From Chloroflexota bacterium (lineage in GTDB: Bacteria > Chloroflexota > Chloroflexia > QHBQ01 > JADMIH01), in assembly GCA_015478675.1 (NCBI GenBank), contig JADMIH010000133.1, positions 1-10,759 of the forward strand: a DNA stretch of 10,759 bases, read 5' to 3'. The translations under genes and the position numbers were made by a program. This document shows positions 1-6,593 of this stretch, in pieces. Each line of letters begins with the position of its first letter. The first letter of the stretch is position 1. Below the pieces are notes generated by a model that was given only the letters and a program-made list of their open reading frames with translations, was not told where the DNA came from and did no database searches.

Positions 1-86
1 CGAAAGGCTCGCCTACGCGGTCTGTTATTGAATTGTTAATGTACAAAGTCGAGCTCAGGTGCTGCGGGTCAAAGGAGCAGAGGCTG

Positions 87-367
87 GTGGGTGTTCAGAG
101 TAAGCCATGACCCTATGGGCCACCATTACGAATGAAAATACGAGTGATTTAGCACCCCTCTATACTACTACCCTTCTCATTTTCAGAGGAGTTGGTGTGG
201 AGCAATCGTCAAGAGGCAACTGTGGGGGCATACCCTCACCTACCCTCACCCGCCCTCACCCCATGCCCCTCTCCCATGAAGGGAGAGGGGCATGGGGAGT
301 GCACAAGGGCTTGGCTCCTGTAACCCCATCAAGGGCTTAGCCCTCCACCCCTACTCTGAACACCTAC
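87..367. repeat. MITE-like inverted-repeat unit, about 280 bp
   Basis: The ends at 87-102 (GTGGGTGTTCAGAGTA) and 352-367 are reverse complements at 15 of 16 positions. A 15-bp direct repeat, GAGGCTGGTGGGTGT, occurs at 80-94 and again at 368-382; its first 7 bases lie outside the left terminus and the rest overlap it. Inside are CCCTCACC-type runs, a perfect 17-bp hairpin and a short 26-nt-period repeat of CAAGGGCTT (304 and 330). No transposase is encoded. This fits a small non-autonomous element, but the overlap of direct and inverted repeats leaves the exact boundaries open. Confidence 0.5.
259..297. repeat. Perfect 17-bp hairpin with 5-nt loop
   Basis: The arm at 259-275 (CCCCATGCCCCTCTCCC) is the exact reverse complement of 281-297, with the loop ATGAA between. 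It is preceded by CCCTCACC runs at about 233-259. Such CCCTCACC plus CTCTCCC-loop-GGGAGAGG hairpins are, from memory, a familiar dispersed intergenic repeat style in Chloroflexota and some other bacteria. A strong hairpin would form in DNA or RNA. There is no T-run, so a plain intrinsic terminator is unlikely. Confidence 0.75.
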
Positions 368-378
368 GAGGCTGGTGG

Positions 379-577
379 GTGTCCGTCACATTTTTGCAAG
401 TTTAGATTGCAGGCCAAATAAAGGGCATGTGGAGCGTGAACGGCAGGCTGACCAGATGCACATGAGGCGTCTTGTTGGGCACAAGTAGCTCGGCCAATCT
501 GCTTTTCTACCCTCGGCCAAGACATTTCAGGCACAGCACCGATGCCAACTCTGATTTTGCAAAAAGATGACGGACAC
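379..577. repeat. Second inverted-repeat unit, about 200 bp
   Basis: The ends at 379-398 (GTGTCCGTCACATTTTTGCA) and 558-577 are reverse complements at 18 of 20 positions, with weaker similarity running about 7 bases further inward. The unit has no credible coding frame. It abuts the right end of the 87-367 unit, and both left ends share the sequence GTGGGTGT. The ends resemble insertion-sequence termini, so this may be a deletion derivative or MITE of an element present elsewhere in the genome. I cannot name the family. Confidence 0.45.
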
Positions 578-605
578 TCAGGGTGGCGAATGCGGTCAAC
601 CTCTA

Positions 606-614
606 TGTTATAAT
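606..614 (+). promoter_or_regulatory. Extended -10 promoter for the DUF951 gene
   Basis: TGTTATAAT at 606-614 is a perfect TATAAT preceded by the TGn extension. No good -35 is present at the usual distance, which is normal for extended -10 promoters. It would start RNA near 621, giving a leader of about 33 nt before the ATG at 654. It lies about 30 bp beyond the right end of the 379-577 repeat unit. Confidence 0.55.
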
Positions 615-653
615 AGCGTTCGCACACCAAAAGATAGAGTTGGGGAAAGAACT

Positions 654-878
654 ATGCAGCCGATGGATATAAGGCTGGGCGATTTATACACAATGCGAAA
701 GGCGCACCCGTGTGGTAGCTACAACTGGCGTGTCGTGAGGGTGGGTGCGGATATCGGTATGCGCTGCGCCAAATGCGACCATAAAGTGCTGTTGCCCAGG
801 TCGGAGTTCGAGCGCCACGTGAAAAAGCTGGTAAGTCGCGAGGAAAGTATAGAAGTCCCGGACACACAGCAGTTATAG
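654..878 (+). CDS. DUF951 family small protein
   Basis: A 74-residue protein of the DUF951 family (Pfam PF06107), a short conserved protein of Firmicutes and Chloroflexota with no established function. The sequence shows the expected order: an N-terminal MDIRLGDLYTMRKAHPCG stretch, then YNWRVVRVGADIGMRCAKC with a Cys-x-x-Cys pair, and a basic region LLPRSEFERHVKKL. The Cys of HPCG and the CxxC pair could bind metal (inference). I chose ATG 654 over an upstream in-frame ATG at 567 because family members start close to the LGD motif, because GGGGAAAG (642-649) sits just upstream, and because the extended -10 at 606-614 lies between the two starts. The tail after residue 60 is variable. The MFS gene follows after 64 bp and may be co-transcribed. 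Confidence 0.88.
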   Translation: MQPMDIRLGDLYTMRKAHPCGSYNWRVVRVGADIGMRCAKCDHKVLLPRSEFERHVKKLVSREESIEVPDTQQL

Positions 879-889
879 ATTACCATCGG

Positions 890-905
890 TGGCCCCAGGA
901 GGCCA
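890..905 (+). other. Small hairpin between DUF951 and MFS genes
   Basis: TGGCC at 890-894 pairs with GGCCA at 901-905 around a 6-nt loop. No T-run follows, so it is not a convincing terminator. It may only be a weak structure in the leader of the MFS gene. Confidence 0.25.
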
Positions 906-942
906 GAAGTTACGGAAGCCCCCCAACAGATAGGCACTCTCT

Positions 943-2493
943 ATGATCAATGAGCAAACCATAACCGAACATAATGCCACGATGCTCGACGTGATGAAGA
1001 ACCGGAACTTCTTGAAGATCTGGATGGCCCAGATCATGTCGCAAACCGCGCAGCAGATAGTCAATATCGCCCTTGTGTTGCAGGTGAGCGCAGTTACCGG
1101 TTCCAGCACAGCCACATCAGGCATCATTATTTCCTTCACTGTGCCCGCGATCCTTTTTGCAGCTATCGCGGGAGTATTCGTCGAGCGCAACTCTAAGAAG
1201 ACAGTGCTGGTGCTGACAAACCTGGGCCGAGGCATCATGGTGCTCGGCTACCTGCTCACCGACACCCGTTGGGGGGCGGGGGCCGTACTACCAATATTCT
1301 ATGTAACAACCCTGCTATTCTCTTCGGTCAGCCAATTCTTCAACCCCGCCGAAGCCTCGATGATTCCGCTGCTCGTCAAAAAAGAGGAGCTGGTCGCGGC
1401 CAATTCGCTCTTTAACCTGACCCTTCCCGCCACGCAACTGGGGGGTTTCGTCCTCCTGGGTCCACTGCTACTTGCCACTGTATTCAACAACAACTTCAAT
1501 GGCCTCTACATCGTCATATTTATCTTCTGCCTGGCGGCGGCAGCGCTCACCTACTTCCTCCCCCAGGACAGGCCAGCCGATACAGCCGCTGCACGTCGGC
1601 AAAGAGGAGAGAACGTAGGGGTTAGCGCGGTAGCATCGGGGGCAACCGAGATCGCCCGGAGCGGCTTTCACGCTGCGTGGGATGAGCTCGTTGAAGGCGG
1701 GCGCTTCATACGCCGCGACCCCGTGATCGTAAGCGCCATTATCTACTGGTCCATTGCCATAGCTGTTTTCATGATGCTCGGCACGATTGGCCCTCTCTTC
1801 CTGAATAAAGTGCTCAATATAGACCAGAGCCGACTCTTCTATATACTTGTGCCAGGCGGTATCGGTCTGGTGCTCGGCGTGATCATGGTCGGCAAGATCT
1901 CCAACCCGAACAACCGGGAAAAGATGATAAACTGGGGCCTGATGGCTGCCGGTATAACACTCGTGGTCTTCTCGCTTGCCTATCCGGTGCTGGCGGGGAT
2001 ATACAAGTTGTCCAATCATATACCATCAGAACCGGTTGTGCTGGCCCTCATGGGCCTGATAACCCTGGTACTTGGCCTATCAAATAGCTTCATCTCCGTT
2101 CCAGCGCAAACGGCTCTACAAGAGCGGTCGCCCGAGGATATACGCGCACGCGTATTCAGCGCCTTTTACACGGTGCAGAATGTTATCATTATAGTCCCTG
2201 TGCTGCTGGCGGGTGTTCTCGCCGACTCGTTCGGCTATATACAGACAGTAATAGGCATAGGGGTGGTGGTAATGCTGACGGCAGGTATTGGCCTCTACAA
2301 TATGCGAAAGAGAGTAAGCAGCGCGCCGGCAACGCCTGCCGAGAACGCCGTTGGAACCCAACCCACTAAGGGCCATGTAGCAACCCTGGAAGAGAAAGAA
2401 GCTGCCGTTATGATAGTGACCCCAGCGCCCAGGCCCGTCCCAGCAGCGGTGCGCCAGAAAGAAGAGGAGGCCCACGGACAAAACCGGACCTAG
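943..2493 (+). CDS. MFS transporter, putative drug/macrolide exporter
   Basis: A 516-residue major facilitator superfamily protein of the MFS_3 / macrolide-efflux-like type, expected to export small molecules across the cytoplasmic membrane using the proton gradient (family knowledge; the substrate is unknown). Membrane segments alternate with short loops over residues 25-455. A motif-A-like loop GVFVERNSKKTVL lies at 77-89. The family signature FNPAEASMIPLLV is at 133-145, followed by ELVAANSL. A charged central loop runs from about 207 to 258. The second-half signature PAQTALQERSPEDIRARVFS is at 387-406. The last 60 residues are a hydrophilic Ala/Pro/Glu-rich tail, longer than usual. The start at 943 has only a weak ribosome binding site; ATG 982 (MLDVMKN) is an alternative. 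A terminator follows at 2524-2544. Confidence 0.85.
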   Translation: MINEQTITEHNATMLDVMKNRNFLKIWMAQIMSQTAQQIVNIALVLQVSAVTGSSTATSGIIISFTVPAILFAAIAGVFVERNSKKTVLVLTNLGRGIMVLGYLLTDTRWGAGAVLPIFYVTTLLFSSVSQFFNPAEASMIPLLVKKEELVAANSLFNLTLPATQLGGFVLLGPLLLATVFNNNFNGLYIVIFIFCLAAAALTYFLPQDRPADTAAARRQRGENVGVSAVASGATEIARSGFHAAWDELVEGGRFIRRDPVIVSAIIYWSIAIAVFMMLGTIGPLFLNKVLNIDQSRLFYILVPGGIGLVLGVIMVGKISNPNNREKMINWGLMAAGITLVVFSLAYPVLAGIYKLSNHIPSEPVVLALMGLITLVLGLSNSFISVPAQTALQERSPEDIRARVFSAFYTVQNVIIIVPVLLAGVLADSFGYIQTVIGIGVVVMLTAGIGLYNMRKRVSSAPATPAENAVGTQPTKGHVATLEEKEAAVMIVTPAPRPVPAAVRQKEEEAHGQNRT

Positions 2494-2523
2494 AAGCAAG
2501 AGCCATATGCATCTATGCTGACC

Positions 2524-2544
2524 AGCCGCCCCGGGGCGGTTTTT
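2524..2544 (+). terminator. Intrinsic terminator after the MFS gene
   Basis: CCGCCCCGGGGCGG at 2526-2539 is fully self-complementary (5-bp stem and 4-nt loop in practice) and runs directly into five T residues at 2540-2544. It lies 33 bp after the MFS stop codon, the expected place and orientation for Rho-independent termination. Confidence 0.7.
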
Positions 2545-2565
2545 CCGCGTGAAACGTGAAACATG

Positions 2566-2581
2566 AGGAACTATGGATAGA
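2566..2581 (+). repeat. 16-bp intergenic repeat, copy A
   Basis: AGGAACTATGGATAGA at 2566-2581 recurs exactly, in inverse orientation, at 6535-6550 in another intergenic gap. The preceding bases hold GTGAAAC twice (2549-2562). A shared exact 16-mer, intergenic both times, suggests a dispersed element or protein-binding site rather than chance. Confidence 0.45.
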
Positions 2582-2649
2582 ACATCTCTACCTCCAACAA
2601 TCACGAAATAAGTAACACTCCTCACCTTTCACCAGCTCATCTGGTATCA

Positions 2650-2655
2650 TATAAT
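2650..2655 (+). promoter_or_regulatory. -10 promoter element for the E1 gene
   Basis: A perfect TATAAT lies 37 bp before the E1 start codon, with no good -35 match 17 bp upstream. The transcript would start near 2662 and carry the strong GAGGAG ribosome binding site at 2682-2687. Confidence 0.45.
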
Positions 2656-2692
2656 TGAGGTACTTTAACTACTAACTCGATGAGGAGTTGCA

Positions 2693-4810
2693 ATGTCAGC
2701 AGTAATTCCCACTACGTCACTCGATACGCAGTGGCGGCCACTCTCCGCACCGGCAGACCTCAGCAAGCCAACCCCCGAATGGTGGCTCTCGATCCTTGAG
2801 CGCGCCTTTGTATCCCGCGCTATGGACGACCTGGAGGTCAGCAAAGAATACAGACCTAATCCCGACAAGCCCCATGAAGGCAAGCTCAAGTTCCAGTTCG
2901 GGGCGAAGGGGCACGAGATTCCGCAGCTCATCGCGGCGGCCCTCTTGAACCACCCGCATGATGGCGCTACCGTTTACTACAGGTCGCGTCCACTGATGCT
3001 GGGCGTGGGCCTCACACCCTTCGAGGCGTTCGCCAGCAATATGCACAAGCTGGAAGGAGTATCGGGCGGGCGCGACATCGGCGTGGTCTTCAATCACAAG
3101 CAGCCGGGCGGCGTAACAGTCCTCCCCTCATCGGGCGACGTGGGGGCACAATTTACCCCGGCGGTGGGCTGGGCGCAGGCCGTCGAGTACCGCGCCAGCG
3201 TAATGCAGCAGGAGGAATATGCGGGAGCAATCGCCCTGGCGCACGCTGGCGACGGCGCTACCTCCACCAACGGCTTCTGGAGCGCGGTCAATATAGCCGC
3301 GCCGCGCCACCTGCCCTACGTGTTGCTCATCGAAGACAACCGGTACGCACTCTCAGTGCCCTGGCGATACCAGACCGGCGCCTCCTCTATAGTCGAGAAC
3401 CTGCGCAATTTCCAGAACCTTGAAATTCGCTCCGTGGAGGGTGGGGACATTACAGCCCTTTATGAAGCGCTTCAAGCGGCGATAGCCGGCGCAAGAAACG
3501 GTGGCGGGGCGCAGATGGTGCATGTGAAGGTGCCGCGCCTCACAGGACACAACTGGCAGGACCCAGCGGCATATAAAAGCGCGGAAGAAAAAGCGGAAGA
3601 TGCGCGGCGCGACCCGCTCGCCCGGCTCATCTCGTACCTTGAGCAAGAGCATAGCATACCCACTGCGCAGATAGAGGCCATGCAGAAGCAGGCTGCTAAT
3701 TTCGCGCGTGCTCAGGCTGAGGCTGCCTGGGAGCAAGGGTGCGACCCCCCTGCCGACGATGCCCAGACGTACCTCTTCGCCCCTGAGCACCCTGTGCCTG
3801 CAACCCAGCCAATCACCGAAGGCCCGCGCCTCACTATGCAGCAGGCTATCAAGCAGACGCTTGAGGACGAGATGAGCCGGGATAAGACCATCCTCGTCTT
3901 TGGGGAGGATGTCGGCGCGTTCGGCGGCGTACACCGCGTGACCGACAGCTTGCAAGCCCGCTTCGGCGAGGAGCGCGTCTTCGACACGAGCCTGAACGAA
4001 GAAGGGATAGTGGGCCGCTCGTCCGGCATGGCGATGAACGGCTTGCGCCCTGTGCCTGAAATCCAGTTCCGCAAGTACGCCGACCCCGCCCACGAGCAAA
4101 TCACCGACACAGGCAGCATACGCTGGCGCACACATGGCCGCTTTGGTGGGCCTGTAGTGCTGCGTATACCTGTGGGCTATCAGCTAATGGGTGGCGACCC
4201 GTGGCACGCGCTCTGTGGCGAGGCGGTCTTTGCCCACCTCCCCGGCTGGAGGATTGCTTACCCCTCCACCGCAGCCGATGCTGTAGGTTTGCTGCGCACC
4301 GCCCTGCGCGGCGATGACCCCACAATCTTTCTTGAGCATCGCCTGCTTTATCGCTCACGCGAAGCTAATATGCCCTACCCCGGCGCTGACTACACGCTCC
4401 CATTTGGTAAAGCACGAGTTGCGCGTGAAGGCAACGATGCGCTGATTGTCACCTGGGGTGATACTGTTTACCGCTCGCTCGAAGCGGCGAACTCAGTGGC
4501 ACAGGCGATAGGGGCGGAGACTCGTATCTTCGATCTGCGCACAGTAGTACCCTGGGACAAAGAAGTTGTCATGGCGGCGGTCAAGGAGATAGGGCGAGTG
4601 CTCATCGTTCACGAGGACACCCTCACCTGCGGCTTCGGCGGCGAAATCGCAGCCCAGATAGCCGAAGAAGCCTTCGTCTATTTAGACGCCCCGGTGCGCC
4701 GCATAGCCACCGCCGACGTGCCTTCTCCCTGCCATCCTAACCTCTTCGACGCCGTTATGCCCACCACACAGAAGATACAGGCGGCGCTGGCGGAGCTGGT
4801 GAGATTTTAG
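2693..4810 (+). CDS. Fused alpha-beta 2-oxoacid dehydrogenase E1
   Basis: A 705-residue thiamine-diphosphate E1 with alpha and beta chains in one polypeptide. This family oxidatively decarboxylates branched-chain 2-oxoacids (or pyruvate) and passes the acyl group to lipoyl-E2 in the cytoplasm. The alpha half (about 30-345) has GHEIPQL at 73-79, YYRSRPLMLGVGL at 95-107, and the ThDP/Mg motif starting GDG at 186-188 and ending in EDNRYAL, with D215-N216 where many alpha chains have Asn-Asn. The beta half (about 378-705) has GEDVG at 404-408, FDTSLNEEGIVG at 430-441 with the ThDP-contacting Glu, PVPEIQF at 453-459, H505 in GGDPWHALCGEA, and HEDTLTCGFGGE at 640-651. The start is supported by GAGGAG (2682-2687) with 5-nt spacing. 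No E2 or E3 gene is in view, so the substrate is undecided; branched-chain acids are my preference. Confidence 0.9.
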   Translation: MSAVIPTTSLDTQWRPLSAPADLSKPTPEWWLSILERAFVSRAMDDLEVSKEYRPNPDKPHEGKLKFQFGAKGHEIPQLIAAALLNHPHDGATVYYRSRPLMLGVGLTPFEAFASNMHKLEGVSGGRDIGVVFNHKQPGGVTVLPSSGDVGAQFTPAVGWAQAVEYRASVMQQEEYAGAIALAHAGDGATSTNGFWSAVNIAAPRHLPYVLLIEDNRYALSVPWRYQTGASSIVENLRNFQNLEIRSVEGGDITALYEALQAAIAGARNGGGAQMVHVKVPRLTGHNWQDPAAYKSAEEKAEDARRDPLARLISYLEQEHSIPTAQIEAMQKQAANFARAQAEAAWEQGCDPPADDAQTYLFAPEHPVPATQPITEGPRLTMQQAIKQTLEDEMSRDKTILVFGEDVGAFGGVHRVTDSLQARFGEERVFDTSLNEEGIVGRSSGMAMNGLRPVPEIQFRKYADPAHEQITDTGSIRWRTHGRFGGPVVLRIPVGYQLMGGDPWHALCGEAVFAHLPGWRIAYPSTAADAVGLLRTALRGDDPTIFLEHRLLYRSREANMPYPGADYTLPFGKARVAREGNDALIVTWGDTVYRSLEAANSVAQAIGAETRIFDLRTVVPWDKEVVMAAVKEIGRVLIVHEDTLTCGFGGEIAAQIAEEAFVYLDAPVRRIATADVPSPCHPNLFDAVMPTTQKIQAALAELVRF

Positions 4811-4830
4811 CTCGGCAGGAGAAGGAATAA

Positions 4831-5001
4831 GCAGTTGGCTTGTATTCTGCCCTGGCCTTTCTCAACAAGAATGGAAACGAAGTGATTGCTGACGAAGATG
4901 AAAGAGCAGACATGGTATTAGAAGTAGCGCAAGGACGCTTGGGTAAACCAGAGATAGCGAAGTTTCTACGGCAAAACACTTTAGCAAACTGCCAATCGTA
5001 A
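4831..5001 (+). pseudogene. 3' remnant of a Doc (Fic-fold) toxin gene
   Basis: The frame 4831-5001 translates to 56 residues containing LYSALAFLNKNG, a DEDE-type acidic stretch (21-24), MVLEVAQGRLG and EIAKFLRQ, then a stop. This matches the C-terminal end of death-on-curing (Doc) proteins, where a hydrophobic helix ending in FLxxNG is followed by an acidic patch and a V(A)xG helix. Doc toxins are Fic-fold kinases that inactivate EF-Tu and are paired with a Phd-type antitoxin (family knowledge). The catalytic HPFxDGNKR-like motif that should lie just upstream is absent: the frame is closed by TAA at 4828-4830, 18 bp after the E1 stop. No antitoxin gene is visible. It is a non-functional relic, probably cut by the rearrangement that brought E1 here. 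Confidence 0.7.
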
Positions 5002-5002
5002 A

Positions 5003-5016
5003 GGGTAACATTACCC
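5003..5016. other. Palindrome GGGTAA-CA-TTACCC between convergent genes
   Basis: Two exact 6-bp arms are separated by two bases. It sits just after the toxin relic and 14 bp beyond the stop codon of the minus-strand gene. A second small pair (GGTG/CACC, 5018-5028) follows. It could be part of a weak bidirectional terminator or a protein-binding site; there is no T-run on either strand. Confidence 0.3.
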
Positions 5017-5029
5017 AGGTGGAGCACCC

Positions 5030-6490
5030 TCACCGGCAGTCCCCTTTATTCGAGAACTGTTGCGCGCCGTTAGCCTTGTAGTTGAAGAGAAAGTTGTATC
5101 GCGATAGCTCCACTTGCTGCAAGGCGTCGCAGGTCAGCGAGCGTGCATCAATCGTGGTGTTGTCGTAGATAAGCTGGATAGCCTGCGGCAGGCTGTTCTG
5201 GAAAACAGGCACCCCGTTTATCACATCAGGCAAACCCGTCAGATAGAAGCTTGAGTAGTCATGCGGGTCAGGAACCGCCTGCTGAACATCATGGAAAACC
5301 CCGCCTGTGGCATCTCCAGCTGCCTTCCATATGCTCACCTTTTGCAGCAACCCCACTCCCTGCCGGAGTAGCAGCACAGCGAAAAGCACTCCAATCAGGC
5401 TTCGCGCAAACCCCAAGCGGCCAGGCAAAGGCAGCTTTTGCAGTAGCTCCGCGCCTCTCGTAAGCAGAGCGGCCACAAAGATCGCATAACCTGCTGTGGG
5501 CAGGTAAAAATACCGGTCAGTAGGCGGGCTGAAAAAGACAAAGAGGAGGGGCGTAACAAGCATCCAGAGCAGCCCGAAGAGCGCAAGCCTCTGTTTGAAG
5601 CGCCACAAAAGCAGAGCAATAAGCAAAATAACCGCCCACTCGACCCACACCAGCACCCGCAAAGTATCAAGCGGCAACCCCCCAGGAATACCCCCGCCCG
5701 GTACCAGGCTGTGCACATATGCAAGGATGCCGAGAAGCACGGAGTCCAGGTTGAGCGGGTGAAACGCCAGCCCTCCGCGCGATGCAGCTTGCTCGCCTGA
5801 GCGCCCAATGCCTTGCACCAGCAGATATGCCGCCAGCAAAGCCACATACGCGGCAAAGGCAGGGCCGAGCCTCCGAGCAGATAGCACTTTGTAGCGCTCC
5901 AATACCACGATATCAATCACCAGCAGCACAGGCAGCATAACAACCGTTTCCCGCCACAACAAGCCAATTGCGAATAGAACAAGAGAGCACAACAGGAGAG
6001 GCAGCTTGTGTTGTACGCAATAGCGGCGAAAGAGGAGTAGCGCGCCCAGTATGCAGGCAACCCCGGCCAGATCGCCCGCAGCCGCTATCCACGAAACCGT
6101 CTCCACGCTGTGCGGGTTGAGCAAAAAGAGCAGCGCCGCCCCAAGCCCGGCGATCCAGCTACCCTCAGCCTGGACCACCCTGTATATCAAATAGCCATTC
6201 ACCCCGTGAACAAGCAGCGAAAAGAGGTGGAAGGGAGTGGCGTGTAGGCCAAAGACCGTCTGCCCCAGCCAGTAAAAGAGCTTGACAAAGGGCCGGTAGA
6301 ACCAGAAAGTTTGAGGATCGAAGAAGCCCGGCAGCGCGCCCAAAGAGTGGCTATGCGTCCAGGATAGCAGCACAAAGTCATCTGCTACAAAGTAGCCCCG
6401 AACCGCAGGCAAAAATGCCGCCAATGCGCACAACAAAATCACAGCCACATAGAGGCTGTAGGAGCGACGGCAGGGTAGCATGTCAGTCAT
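5030..6490 (-). CDS. GT-C-like polytopic membrane protein
   Basis: A 486-residue multi-pass membrane protein with GT-C glycosyltransferase character. Such enzymes use polyprenyl-phosphate sugars on the outer face of the membrane (family knowledge; donor and acceptor unknown). After a first helix (about 11-30) comes YFVADDF with the acidic pair D37-D38, the usual catalytic position in the first external loop. FWFYRPFVKLFYWL (62-75), NPHSVETVSW (125-134), RETVVMLP (180-187) and DRYFYLPTAGY (325-335) resemble the TMTC/GT39-like group. About ten hydrophobic segments run to residue 380. The last 100 residues (IWKAAGDATGGVFHDVQ onward) are soluble and carry GLPDVINGVPVFQNSLPQAI, a tail style seen in related Chloroflexota proteins. 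Both ATG 6490 and ATG 6481 are possible starts; neither has a clear ribosome binding site. It lies 103 bp downstream of the other membrane gene and may share its transcript. Confidence 0.72.
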   Translation of the reverse strand: MTDMLPCRRSYSLYVAVILLCALAAFLPAVRGYFVADDFVLLSWTHSHSLGALPGFFDPQTFWFYRPFVKLFYWLGQTVFGLHATPFHLFSLLVHGVNGYLIYRVVQAEGSWIAGLGAALLFLLNPHSVETVSWIAAAGDLAGVACILGALLLFRRYCVQHKLPLLLCSLVLFAIGLLWRETVVMLPVLLVIDIVVLERYKVLSARRLGPAFAAYVALLAAYLLVQGIGRSGEQAASRGGLAFHPLNLDSVLLGILAYVHSLVPGGGIPGGLPLDTLRVLVWVEWAVILLIALLLWRFKQRLALFGLLWMLVTPLLFVFFSPPTDRYFYLPTAGYAIFVAALLTRGAELLQKLPLPGRLGFARSLIGVLFAVLLLRQGVGLLQKVSIWKAAGDATGGVFHDVQQAVPDPHDYSSFYLTGLPDVINGVPVFQNSLPQAIQLIYDNTTIDARSLTCDALQQVELSRYNFLFNYKANGAQQFSNKGDCR

Positions 6491-6496
6491 AGACTC

Positions 6497-6567
6497 GTAC
6501 TGCGCATTGCGGTATGTTGGGGGACTGAAGGTACTCTATCCATAGTTCCTTGCGCAATACTCAGTAC
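6497..6567. repeat. Imperfect inverted repeat around repeat copy B
   Basis: The arms 6497-6512 and 6552-6567 are reverse complements at 13 of 16 positions. They enclose the 16-bp sequence at 6535-6550 that is shared, inverted, with 2566-2581. The whole sits in the 103-bp gap between the two minus-strand genes. It may be a tiny mobile repeat or a structured RNA element. Confidence 0.4.
6535..6550 (-). repeat. 16-bp intergenic repeat, copy B
   Basis: On the minus strand this reads AGGAACTATGGATAGA, identical to 2566-2581. Flanking bases beyond the 16-mer diverge quickly. Confidence 0.45.
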
Positions 6568-6593
6568 AGAATAGAAGGCCCTAGCGGGAGGCC

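Larger units (their letters stand above)
1..653. other. Gene-free repeat-bearing region at the left edge
   Basis: No reading frame here looks like a protein: the open frames are low-complexity or read through inverted repeats. The first 40 bases could be the tail of a gene lying outside the window, but too little is left to say. Most of the region is taken up by two inverted-repeat units (87-367 and 379-577), and the promoter of the DUF951 gene lies in the last 50 bases. The region looks like a landing site for small non-autonomous elements upstream of a conserved gene. Confidence 0.6.

Noticed and set aside
233..297. CRISPR-like array in the CCCTCACC repeats
   Set aside because: The repeats are short, adjoining and imperfect with no spacers, and no cas gene is present.
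107..340. 77-codon plus-strand frame in the first repeat unit
   Set aside because: Composition is dictated by CCCTCACC runs and the hairpin; no ribosome binding site or protein features.
364..630. 88-codon minus-strand frame across the second repeat unit
   Set aside because: It reads through both inverted ends, has no family resemblance and covers the DUF951 promoter; treated as non-coding.
567..653. N-terminal extension of the DUF951 protein from the ATG at 567
   Set aside because: It overlaps the inverted repeat and the promoter, and DUF951 proteins begin near the LGD motif.
2547..2563. Possible parS (ParB-binding) site in CGTGAAACGTGAAACA
   Set aside because: Only the right half matches the TGTTTCACGTGAAACA palindrome; the left half is a direct repeat, not the inverted half.
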